Made by a program: the position numbers and the translations under genes. Below the pieces are notes generated by a model that had not been told where the DNA came from, did no database searches, and worked only from the letters and a program-made list of their open reading frames with translations. DNA of 64,000 nucleotides from Mesorhizobium sp. LHD-90. Lineage in GTDB: Bacteria; Pseudomonadota; Alphaproteobacteria; Rhizobiales; Rhizobiaceae. Position 1 is the stretch's first letter, and each line of letters opens with the position of its first letter. The stretch is from assembly GCF_030929505.1 (NCBI RefSeq), contig NZ_JAVFVV010000003.1, positions 62,001-126,000 of the forward strand. The letters run 5' to 3'. Below, piece by piece: positions 37,642-45,309 of this stretch.

Positions 37642-38236
37642 CGTCGTTGGTCTCCAGGGTGACGCGATGCGTCGCCGGCCGTGCCGCCCGGCCGGGCAGC
37701 ATGCGGACAAGCACGTCGTCGCGCAGGACAAAATGATGCGCCAGCGCCGCCGCCGCGTGGCCGATGGCGAGCATGCCGGCGCCGTAGGCCAGAAGTTTGT
37801 GCGTTTCGCGCCAGAAAGCTTCCGCTTCATCGGAAGGCGTCAGCGGCAGATGCGGCACGACCACGAGGTTGAAGGCGAAGCTCGGTATGCCGAGCGTCGA
37901 GGTCGACGCCAGCGCCCAGCCGGCCAACGGCACGGCGAGCGTTGCAATGAGCAGTGTCCACTGAACCGTCTCCGCGGCGACGCGCTCCACCCGGGACAAG
38001 GTGGCCGGCGGTTGCGGCCGGCCGGCGGCAAGCCGCCAGAGCAGGCGCAGAAACGCCAGAATGAGGATCAGGAAGCCGAAGGATTTGTGCCACTGGATGA
38101 GTTCGAATTGCAGCGCCAGGCTTTTGACCTGCTCCATCGAGAAGCCGAAAACGATCTGCCCGAGAAACAGCAGCGCGATCGTCCAGTGCAGGGCGATCGC
38201 GACGATGCCGTAGGTGTTTTCGTGATAGCGCGGCAT
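37634..38236 (-). CDS. cytochrome b561
   Basis: A 200-aa inner-membrane dihaem cytochrome of the CybB type with four helices. Haem histidines are in IALHWTIALL, IQWHKSFGFL, RETHKLLAYG and IGHAAAALAHH. It starts MPRYHENTYG; an upstream GTG extension would add an unconserved tail. It shares an 8-nt overlap with the YceI gene, suggesting a common quinone or superoxide-related electron-transfer role. Confidence 0.92.
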   Translation of the reverse strand: MPRYHENTYGIVAIALHWTIALLFLGQIVFGFSMEQVKSLALQFELIQWHKSFGFLILILAFLRLLWRLAAGRPQPPATLSRVERVAAETVQWTLLIATLAVPLAGWALASTSTLGIPSFAFNLVVVPHLPLTPSDEAEAFWRETHKLLAYGAGMLAIGHAAAALAHHFVLRDDVLVRMLPGRAARPATHRVTLETNDDV

Positions 38237-38483
38237 GTTTTGTCGGGCGCCGGTTCCGTTCGGGTTCACCCGAGACTAACGCGCCGTGCGCCGCGCGTCT
38301 TCCGGCGGATCGCCGCCTGCCGCTCACGAGATCGGGAACGGTAAACGGAGAGGCTTTCCGGCGATTGCCTCGAACCGAACCTGGCAAAGATCGGCCTGTG
38401 GCCCGGCGCGTGACGGAAGGCTGCGCCATTCACGCCGGCGCGGTTTTGTGGCATGAGCAGCCTCCGATTTTTCGAGGTCAGCC

Positions 38484-39101
38484 ATGACGCTTGCCGGTTT
38501 CATTGCCTATAGCGGCGCGCTGGCGCTGGCCGCCGCCATTCCCGGCCCGGGCGTGACGGCGCTGGTGGCGCGTGCGCTCGGCTCGGGTTTCCGCTCTTCG
38601 CTGTTCATGTCGCTCGGGCTCATCGTCGGCGACCTCACCTATCTGACGGCGGTCGTGCTCGGCCTGGCGCTGGTGGCGCAGACATTTGGCATGGTGTTCC
38701 TGGTGGTCAAATGGTTCGGCGTCGCCTATCTCGCATGGCTCGCCTGGACCTTCTGGAAGAGCGGCATCACGCCCGAAAGCGTCGAGACCCGCAAGGGCAG
38801 GGGCGGTCTGGTCTCCAGCTTCGCCGCCGGCTTGACGGTCACCCTCGGCAACCCGAAGACGATGATCTTCTATCTGGCGCTCGTGCCGACGCTGGTCGAT
38901 CTCAGGACCATCACCTTGTCCGACTATGGCGTGCTGGCGGCGATCACCGTCGTCGTGCTGCTGATTGTGCTGGTGCCTTATCTGGCGCTGGCGGCGAAGG
39001 CGCGCTGGTTCCTGAAGACGCCGCGCGCGCTGAAGGCCCTCAACCGGACGGCGGCTGCCTTCATGGCGGGCGCCGCGCTGGCGATCGCCGCGCGTCAGTA
39101 A
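38484..39101 (+). CDS. LysE-family amino-acid or metabolite exporter
   Basis: A 205-aa inner-membrane protein with about six hydrophobic segments. AAAIPGPGVTALVARALGSG (about residues 15-34) is the LysE/RhtB signature, and TVTLGNPKTMIFYLALVPT carries the conserved N-P-K. An aggtc SD lies before the ATG at 38484. It stands alone and no regulator is adjacent. The substrate could be a small amino acid or homoserine lactone. Confidence 0.92.
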   Translation: MTLAGFIAYSGALALAAAIPGPGVTALVARALGSGFRSSLFMSLGLIVGDLTYLTAVVLGLALVAQTFGMVFLVVKWFGVAYLAWLAWTFWKSGITPESVETRKGRGGLVSSFAAGLTVTLGNPKTMIFYLALVPTLVDLRTITLSDYGVLAAITVVVLLIVLVPYLALAAKARWFLKTPRALKALNRTAAAFMAGAALAIAARQ

Positions 39102-39107
39102 TCGACG

Positions 39108-39404
39108 TCAGGCAGGTTTCGACGTCGCGTCAAGATGCGACGTCACCAGCGCCCGTGTCTCGGCGCTGGGCACAACCGGCACGATTTCCATCGTCACGCC
39201 CGTGCCGCGCCAGTGGAGAATCCATTCCTGGAACGCTTTTGCGTCGGAGCATCGCATCAGTTGGAAGCAGCGGCCGAAATTGGCCTCGACCCAGCTTTCG
39301 ACGAACTCCAGACCTTCGGGAAGGCTGCGGCCACTTTTGCGGAAGCGGTCGTAGACCGGAACCATGTCGTTGTTTTCAAACCGCTCGATGACCATGAAAA
39401 GCAT
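39108..39404 (-). CDS. DUF3303-domain protein
   Basis: A 98-aa small soluble protein, [20 protein letters not shown], with conserved [20 protein letters not shown] and [20 protein letters not shown], matching the dimeric alpha/beta-barrel-like DUF3303 family. The ATG at 39404 has an aggaacga SD; an internal ATG at 39395 is also possible. It converges with the LysE gene and is divergent from cysK. Function unknown. Confidence 0.82.
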   Translation of the reverse strand: MLFMVIERFENNDMVPVYDRFRKSGRSLPEGLEFVESWVEANFGRCFQLMRCSDAKAFQEWILHWRGTGVTMEIVPVVPSAETRALVTSHLDATSKPA

Positions 39405-39543
39405 TCGTTCCTGCTTTCGCGCCTGTTGCCAAATGGCTTTGCTCGGAAGCCGGCGAAGCGGGTCTAATGTTCCGGTTCCGGCTCTCGGCACCCGCGCCAA
39501 TCTCGGCTATCTTGCCCGCCAAAATCAATCGAGGAGCGAAACG

Positions 39544-40524
39544 ATGAACAAGCCGGTCACCACGACGCACGTCCCCGGACGCGGGCGCGTCTACAATTCG
39601 ATCACCGAGACGATCGGCGACACGCCGCTGGTCCGGCTCGACAAGTTCGCCAAGGAGAAAGGGATCGTTGCCAACCTTTTGGCAAAGCTCGAATTCTTCA
39701 ACCCGATCGCCAGCGTCAAGGACCGCATCGGTGTGGCCATGATCGAGGCGCTGGAGGCTGACGGCCGGATCACGCCTGGAAAGACGACGCTGATCGAGCC
39801 GACTTCCGGCAATACCGGCATCGCGCTGGCCTTCGCGGCCGCCGCGAAGGGCTACAAGCTGATCCTCACCATGCCGGAGACGATGTCGCTGGAGCGGCGC
39901 AAGATGCTGGCGCTGCTCGGCGCCGAACTGGTGCTGACCGAGGGCGCCAAGGGCATGAAGGGCGCGATCGCCAAGGCGGACGAGCTTGCCGCCTCGCTGC
40001 CCGACGCGGTGATCCCGCAGCAGTTCGAGAACCCGGCCAATCCGGAGATCCACCGGCAGACGACGGCGGAAGAGATCTGGAACGACACTCAGGGCGGCGT
40101 CGACATCTTCGTCTCCGGCATCGGCACGGGCGGCACGATCACCGGCGTCGGCCAGGTGATCAAGAAGCGAAAACCGTCGCTGCATGTGGTGGCGGTGGAG
40201 CCTGAGGCCTCGCCGGTGCTGTCGGGCGGCCAGCCGGGTCCGCACAAGATCCAGGGCATCGGCGCGGGCTTTGCGCCAAAAATCCTCGACACCACGATCT
40301 ATGACGAGATCGTCAAAGTCTCCAACGAGGATTCGATCGCCAATGCGCGGCTGGTGGCGCGGCTTGAGGGCGTGCCGGTCGGTATCTCGTCGGGCGCGGC
40401 CTTGCAAGCGGCGGTTGTCGTCGGCTCGCGGCTGGAGAATGCCGGAAAGAACCTGGTGGTGGTCATCCCGTCGTTTGCCGAGCGCTATCTCTCGACCGTC
40501 CTGTTTGAGGGGCTGGGCGGCTAG
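39544..40524 (+). CDS. cysK: cysteine synthase A
   Basis: A 326-aa PLP-dependent O-acetylserine sulfhydrylase. The PLP lysine is in [32 protein letters not shown] binds substrate, and [16 protein letters not shown] is the phosphate-binding loop. [12 protein letters not shown] near the C-terminus carries the PLP-contacting Ser. A gaggagc SD precedes the ATG. It catalyses O-acetylserine plus sulfide to cysteine. Confidence 0.95.
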   Translation: MNKPVTTTHVPGRGRVYNSITETIGDTPLVRLDKFAKEKGIVANLLAKLEFFNPIASVKDRIGVAMIEALEADGRITPGKTTLIEPTSGNTGIALAFAAAAKGYKLILTMPETMSLERRKMLALLGAELVLTEGAKGMKGAIAKADELAASLPDAVIPQQFENPANPEIHRQTTAEEIWNDTQGGVDIFVSGIGTGGTITGVGQVIKKRKPSLHVVAVEPEASPVLSGGQPGPHKIQGIGAGFAPKILDTTIYDEIVKVSNEDSIANARLVARLEGVPVGISSGAALQAAVVVGSRLENAGKNLVVVIPSFAERYLSTVLFEGLGG

Positions 40525-40608
40525 CCGCGCCGCCTCGGCCGCGGACCGGTCGACCTGGCTCGAAGTCTGGTCCAAAGTGTTCGGCGGCCCCGGCGTTGAC
40601 GAAAACCT

Positions 40609-40643
40609 CCTCCCGCTGTTTTCTCGGACAAACAGGCGGGAGG
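40609..40643 (+). promoter_or_regulatory. hairpin that would sequester the GST gene ribosome-binding site
   Basis: cctcccgc (40609-40616) pairs with gcgggagg (40636-40643), extended by tgttt/aaaca with one bulge; the loop is tctcggac. The 3' arm contains the gggagggg Shine-Dalgarno of the ATG at 40651. Folding would hide the ribosome-binding site; the absence of a following T-run argues against a terminator. Confidence 0.5.
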
Positions 40644-40650
40644 GGATTTC

Positions 40651-41268
40651 ATGTACACGCTCTACAGCCGGCCGGGCTCCGGCGGCTTTGTCGTCGAGGT
40701 CGCGCTGACGATGGCCGGCGCGCCCTATGAAATCGTCCGGGTCGAGAAGGCCTCGCCGCCCGCGGGATACGAAAAGCTGAGCCCGCTCAGGCAGGTGCCG
40801 GCGCTGACGCTGCCGGACGGGCGAACCATCACCGAATCCGCCGCCATCTGCCTGCTGCTGCAGGAGACGTATCCTCAGGTCGGCATCGGACCGGCAGCGG
40901 GCACGCAGGACCGGCCGGAGTTCCTTCGCTGGATGTTTTTCCTGTCGTCCATGCTCTACCCGACGCTGATGCGCTTCTTTTTCTGCGAGCGCTCGACCAC
41001 CGATGCGCGCGGGCTGGAGGCCGTGAAGCAGGCGGCAATCGTCGAGGCCGACAGGGGTTTTCAGGTCGTCGACGAGGCGCTTTCAGGGCGCGACTGGCTG
41101 GCCGGCGGGCAAAAGTCCATCGCCGACGTCTATCTCGCGATGCTGGCGCACTGGCATCCGGTCGCCGACAGGCCCCGCGACGAATGGACCAACATCGTAC
41201 GCGTCTGCGAGGTGCTGAAACGTGACCCGCTGGTGGCGAAGCTCAACGAGGTGCACCGGTTCTGGTGA
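40651..41268 (+). CDS. glutathione S-transferase family protein
   Basis: A 205-aa GST. The N-terminal thioredoxin-like domain opens MYTLYSRPGSGGFVVEVALT and has QVPALTLPDGRTITESAAIC, with the cis-Pro and the Glu-Ser that bind glutathione. The C-terminal helical domain covers about residues 85-200, with SIADVYLAMLAHW. Its SD is inside a hairpin arm. The substrate is unknown. Confidence 0.9.
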   Translation: MYTLYSRPGSGGFVVEVALTMAGAPYEIVRVEKASPPAGYEKLSPLRQVPALTLPDGRTITESAAICLLLQETYPQVGIGPAAGTQDRPEFLRWMFFLSSMLYPTLMRFFFCERSTTDARGLEAVKQAAIVEADRGFQVVDEALSGRDWLAGGQKSIADVYLAMLAHWHPVADRPRDEWTNIVRVCEVLKRDPLVAKLNEVHRFW

Positions 41269-41346
41269 ACGGCGTATGGATTGACCACGAACGCCCCCCG
41301 GTCGACAATTGGCCCGGCGGATTTGATCTCCTGTGAGGTGGTAAGC

Positions 41347-42168
41347 TTGGCAAACCCATCCAGCATCGAAACGGTTGCCAGGGAAACGTTTGCCTTCTTT
41401 GCAACAGGCAATCAGACCGAACCGATATCGAGCAGCTGGCCGGGCTTTGACTTACCTGAAGCTTATGAAGTGGCTGCTCTGATCGCAGATCTGCGCCGGG
41501 CTCGGGGAGAGACCACGGTCGGGCGAAAGATAGGATTTACCAACCGCGCCGTTTGGCAAGGATACGGTATTTCTGGCCCGATTTGGGCCTATATGTTCGA
41601 CACCACTGTCCACGAACTTGCGCAGGTCGGATGGACTTTTTCGTTAAATGGGCTTCCTGAGCCGAGGATTGAGCCTGAAATCGTTCTTCATCTGGCAAGC
41701 AAGCCTGAATCCGGGATGAGCGAAGAAGAGTTGGTCGAATGTGTAGACTGGGTGGCGCACGCATTCGAGATCGTGTTCTCGATTTTTCCGGGCTGGAACT
41801 TTTCCGCCGCTGATGCCGCTGCCGCATTTGGCGTGCATGCCGCTTTGTTGCTGGGAGATAGGCATCGGATTGACGGCCACCCCGAGCATCGTTTGCGAGT
41901 GCTTTCCGATCTGGCCGTCGATCTCATTGGTGGCCACGGAATACGGGTTCATGGCCAAGGTAGCAATGTGCTCGGCGGACCGGTGAAAGCACTGCAGTTT
42001 CTGGTAAGCGAACTCGCTCGTTTTCCCAAATGCGAGCCGGTTGGTGCGGGTGAGTTGGTGACGACTGGCACATTGACCCAAGCCATGTCTGTTAGACCCG
42101 GCGAACAGTGGTCAACTATTCTCGCCAACACCGATCTGGCGGGGCTTCGACTTACTTTGTCCGATTGA
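41347..42168 (+). CDS. 2-oxopent-4-enoate hydratase-like protein (FAH superfamily)
   Basis: A 273-aa protein with the MhpD/XylJ-type fold: GRKIGFTNRAVWQGYGISGP, GPIWAYMFDTTV, RIEPEIVLHLASK (metal-binding E..E) and GGPVKALQFLVSELARF. It would hydrate 2-hydroxypenta-2,4-dienoate or act as a 4-oxalocrotonate decarboxylase-like enzyme. The start is placed at a TTG (41347) because gaggtgg at 41335-41341 is a strong SD; GTG at 41338 and TTG at 41281 are alternatives. Codon usage is visibly less GC-biased than in neighbours, and no other meta-cleavage gene is near, suggesting transfer. Confidence 0.72.
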   Translation: MANPSSIETVARETFAFFATGNQTEPISSSWPGFDLPEAYEVAALIADLRRARGETTVGRKIGFTNRAVWQGYGISGPIWAYMFDTTVHELAQVGWTFSLNGLPEPRIEPEIVLHLASKPESGMSEEELVECVDWVAHAFEIVFSIFPGWNFSAADAAAAFGVHAALLLGDRHRIDGHPEHRLRVLSDLAVDLIGGHGIRVHGQGSNVLGGPVKALQFLVSELARFPKCEPVGAGELVTTGTLTQAMSVRPGEQWSTILANTDLAGLRLTLSD

Positions 42169-42173
42169 GATTC

Positions 42174-43442
42174 TCAATTCGACAGCGACGCCGGCAGCGC
42201 GTCCATCCTGGCTTGCAGGAACCGCTGCACCGCCGGGTCGCGCTCAAGCGCAATTGCCCGGCGGTAGGCCTCGCGAGCGCTGTCGTTGCGGTCTAGCCTC
42301 GCCAGCACCAAGCCGCGCGCCGCCCAGTAGGGCTGGTAGTCTGACAGGCGGCGGTCCGCCGAAAGCCGTTCGAGGATCGCGAAGCCGGCCTTGGTATGGC
42401 CGGCTTCGGCAAGCGCCACGGCGCGGTTGACCTCGACGACCGGCGAATAGGACAGGCGCCCGAGCATCCGGTAGAGTTCGGAGATAGCCGGCCAATCGGT
42501 GCGGCCGGTTTGCCGCCGCGCGCAATGGGCTGACTGCAGCGCCGCTTCGATCTGGTAGCGGCCGGGCTGCGCGAGGCGCATGGCGTGCGCCAGCAACTGT
42601 TCCGCGTCGTCGATCATCGCGTCGTCCCAAAGCGCAACGTCCTGCTCGGCGAGGGGCACGTAGTCGCCGCCCGCTGTTCGCCGCGCCTCGCGACGCGCCT
42701 CCGCGTAGAGCATGAGCGCCAGCAGGCCGAGCGCCTCCGGCTCGCGGGGCATCAGGGATACGACCAGGCGTCCGAGCCAGATCGCCTCGCCGGCGAGGTC
42801 ATGGCGCTGACTGTCGCCGGCGGGATCCGACCAGCCTTCGCTGAAGGCGGCGTAGATTGCCTCCAGCACGGCATCCAGCCGCTCCGGCAGGTCAGCGCGC
42901 TCGGGCAGCCGGAACGGAATGCCGGTCTGTCGGATACGCGCCTTTGCGCGCACCAGCCGCTGGCCCATGGTCGCGGGAGCGACCAGGAAAGCGGCAGCGA
43001 TCGTGGTGGCGTCGAAGCCGAGCACCGTCTGCAGGATCAGGGGAGCGCGGATCTCGGGATTGATCGCCGGATGCGCGCAGGCGAACATCAGTGCCAGGCG
43101 CTTGTCGGGCACATCCTCGCCGCTTGCTTCGCGTTCCATGGCCTTGCTCTCCTCGCCGATCAGCAACAGATGGTCCTGCGCGTCGATGCCCGCCTTGAGC
43201 CGCCGCTGACGGTCGATGGCGCGGCGGCGCGCGACGGTCAGCAGCCACGCCTCAGGCTTTTCCGGCACGCCGTTCAGCGGCCACTGCTGGAGCGCCGTGG
43301 CGAAGGCATCGGCCAGCGCATCCTCGGCCGCCGCCACATCCCGCGAACGCGAGGCCAGAACGGCAAGCAGCCGGCCGTAGCTCTCCCGGGCGGCGGTCTC
43401 GGCTGCCGCCCGGGCATACTTCGGTTTCGTCACGGCGGTCAT
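42174..43442 (-). CDS. ECF RNA polymerase sigma factor, ECF42-like with C-terminal helical domain
   Basis: A 422-aa sigma factor: sigma-2 region (about residues 15-85, DVAAAEDALADAFATALQQW, then TVARRRAIDRQRR), sigma-4 region (about 115-180), and a long C-terminal DUF6596/TPR-like domain (about 190-415, with LYRMLGRLSYSPVVEVNRAV). This architecture characterises ECF42 sigma factors, which lack anti-sigma partners and are encoded with DGPF/YciI proteins, as here. The regulon is unknown. It overlaps the YciI gene by 4 nt. Confidence 0.88.
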   Translation of the reverse strand: MTAVTKPKYARAAAETAARESYGRLLAVLASRSRDVAAAEDALADAFATALQQWPLNGVPEKPEAWLLTVARRRAIDRQRRLKAGIDAQDHLLLIGEESKAMEREASGEDVPDKRLALMFACAHPAINPEIRAPLILQTVLGFDATTIAAAFLVAPATMGQRLVRAKARIRQTGIPFRLPERADLPERLDAVLEAIYAAFSEGWSDPAGDSQRHDLAGEAIWLGRLVVSLMPREPEALGLLALMLYAEARREARRTAGGDYVPLAEQDVALWDDAMIDDAEQLLAHAMRLAQPGRYQIEAALQSAHCARRQTGRTDWPAISELYRMLGRLSYSPVVEVNRAVALAEAGHTKAGFAILERLSADRRLSDYQPYWAARGLVLARLDRNDSAREAYRRAIALERDPAVQRFLQARMDALPASLSN

Positions 43443-43795
43443 GCCGTCTGCATCTCCCAGATCGGCCGCACTTCAACAACGCCGTGATTTGCGGCCGGGC
43501 AGCGGGCGGCCCAGGAGATCGCCGCGTCGAGGTCCGGCGCCTCGATCTTGTAGTAGCCGCCGAATGCTTCCTTGGTGTCGGCATACGGCCCGTCGAGGAC
43601 CTGGGTCTTGTCGTCGCGCATGCGCACGGTCGTTGCAGCGCTGGTGGGCCGCAGCCGGTCGCCGGCGATCCACACCCCGGCCTTTTTCATGTCATCCGTG
43701 TAGGTGGCATAGGCAGGCAGCATGGTCTGCATCCGCTCCGGCGGGATTTTCGCTGCCTCGGCCTCATTGATGTAGATCATCAGCAGATATTGCAT
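43439..43795 (-). CDS. YciI/DGPF-domain protein
   Basis: A 118-aa dimeric alpha/beta protein with the signature LDGPYADTKEAFGGYY (DGPF motif variant DGPY, about residues 68-83). It is upstream of, and overlaps, the ECF42-type sigma factor gene. Pairing of DGPF proteins with ECF42 sigma factors is widespread; the DGPF protein may be the target or part of the signal path, which is not known. Confidence 0.87.
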   Translation of the reverse strand: MQYLLMIYINEAEAAKIPPERMQTMLPAYATYTDDMKKAGVWIAGDRLRPTSAATTVRMRDDKTQVLDGPYADTKEAFGGYYKIEAPDLDAAISWAARCPAANHGVVEVRPIWEMQTA

Positions 43796-43876
43796 GGGAA
43801 TTCTCCTTGTTCGAAGGCCGCTTTTGTTGCGTGCCGATCCTATGTCGCGCCGGGAGCCGTAATTTCGACGGGCCGT

Positions 43877-43908
43877 TGGAAAATTTCTTTACGTCCGATA
43901 ATTTTCCA
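43877..43908. promoter_or_regulatory. 9-bp perfect inverted repeat between divergent YciI and TAXI genes
   Basis: tggaaaatt (43877-43885) and aattttcca (43900-43908) flank a 14-bp spacer. It is 82 bp upstream of the YciI start and 134 bp upstream of the TAXI start in the 246-bp divergent region, so it could be an operator for either direction. Confidence 0.45.
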
Positions 43909-44041
43909 TGCGCCCTTTGCGGACAGGCCTAAGCCATTCGTCTCGATTGCCATTTGGTGGTTGGCATTTCGATGTCGGCCGCTAAACTCCCGCGCCAAGT
44001 GGCCGCGGCAAATGTCGGGCCGGCATTCAGGGAGGAAAGGC

Positions 44042-45001
44042 ATGCTCGAATTCGGCAGGAAAATCATGACCGCCGGCGCGGTGGCGATGGCGGTCGGCTT
44101 TGCCGCCGTGCCCGCCAAGGCGCAGGAATTCATCAACGTGCTCACCGGCGGCACATCCGGCGTCTATTATCCGCTCGGCGTCGCTCTGTCGGAGATCTAC
44201 GGCAAGGGCATCGAGGGTTCGCGCACGCAGGTGCAGGCGACAAAGGCCTCGGTCGAGAACTTGAACCTCCTCCAGCAGGGCAAGGGTGAGATCGCGTTCG
44301 CGCTGGGCGATTCGGTGGCGTTGGCCTGGGAAGGCAACACCGAGGCCGGCTATCCGGGCAAGCTCGACAAGCTGCGCGGCATCGCCGCCATCTATCCGAA
44401 TTACATCCAGATCGTCGCCAGCCAGGAGTCCGGCATCAAGTCGCTGGCCGACCTCAAGGGAAAAAGCCTGTCGGTCGGCGCGCCCGCCTCCGGCACCGAG
44501 TTGAACGCCCGCGCCATCTTCGCCGCCGCCGGCATGAAATACGAGGACCTTGGCAAGGTCGAATACCTGCCCTTCGCCGAATCGGTCGAACTGATCAAGA
44601 ACCGCCAGCTCGACGCCACCTTGCAGTCGGCCGGGCTTGGCGTCGCTTCGATCCGCGACCTCGCCACCTCGCTGCCGATCAATGTCGTCGCCGTGCCGGC
44701 GGACGCCGTCGCCAAGATCGGCTCGCCCTATCTCTCGGTGACGATCCCTGCCGGCACGTATGAAGGCCAGGCCGAGGATGTGAACACCGCGGCGGTCGGC
44801 AATTTCCTGATCACCCATTCGGACGTCTCCGATGAGACCGCCTACCAGATGACAAAGCTCCTGTTCGAAAGCCTTCCGCAACTGGTCGCCGCCCACGCCG
44901 CTGCCAAGGCGATCGACCCGAAGAAGGCGCTGGACGGCATGCCGGTCCCGCTGCACCCAGGCGCAGAGCGCTATTACAAGGAAGCGGGGTTGTTGAAGTA
45001 A
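44042..45001 (+). CDS. TAXI-family TRAP transporter solute-binding protein
   Basis: A 319-aa periplasmic receptor with a Sec signal (KIMTAGAVAMAVGFAAVPAK, cleavage after AKAQ). FINVLTGGTSGVYYPLGVAL at the mature N-terminus is the TAXI signature; QATKASVENLNLLQQGKGEI and AAIYPNYIQIVASQESGIKS follow. TAXI proteins bind dicarboxylates such as glutamate or 2-oxoglutarate, but many ligands are unknown. It precedes the fused TRAP permease. Confidence 0.94.
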   Translation: MLEFGRKIMTAGAVAMAVGFAAVPAKAQEFINVLTGGTSGVYYPLGVALSEIYGKGIEGSRTQVQATKASVENLNLLQQGKGEIAFALGDSVALAWEGNTEAGYPGKLDKLRGIAAIYPNYIQIVASQESGIKSLADLKGKSLSVGAPASGTELNARAIFAAAGMKYEDLGKVEYLPFAESVELIKNRQLDATLQSAGLGVASIRDLATSLPINVVAVPADAVAKIGSPYLSVTIPAGTYEGQAEDVNTAAVGNFLITHSDVSDETAYQMTKLLFESLPQLVAAHAAAKAIDPKKALDGMPVPLHPGAERYYKEAGLLK

Positions 45002-45036
45002 GCCAGCGTTAAAACGGCTAGGGTTGTGCTCCTTCG

Positions 45037-45272
45037 CACCCCCCTCTGTCCTGCCGGACGCCCTTCGCTTTCGCTCCGGGCGTTCGTCGCTCGAAAAGCC
45101 AAATCGTTGGCTTTTCGTCCGCTGCGCGGACCGCTCCTCACCCCCCTCAAGGGGGGAGATTGGCTGGCCGCTTTCTTTTCGCCAATCACCAACGTTGCAG
45201 AATGGGCGGCAAGGTCAAAGCTGCCAATCTCCCCCCTTGTGGGGGAGATGTCCGGCAGGACAGAGGGGGGTG
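45037..45272. repeat. intergenic palindromic element in the TRAP operon
   Basis: Arms cacccccctctgtcctgccg (from 45037) and cggcaggacagaggggggtg (ending near 45272), with inner ggggggagattggc / gccaatctcccccc pairing. A relative of 8426-8583, with an extra insert between the outer and inner left arms (about 45060-45135). It fills the 308 bp between the binding protein and the permease. Confidence 0.85.
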
Positions 45273-45309
45273 CCTCGCGCCTTTCTCGCCATCCCGTGTG
45301 GAATTTTCA

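Noticed and set aside
40525-40650. Terminator for cysK
   Set aside because: The only hairpin overlaps the SD of the next gene and is not followed by T residues, so a translational role is preferred.
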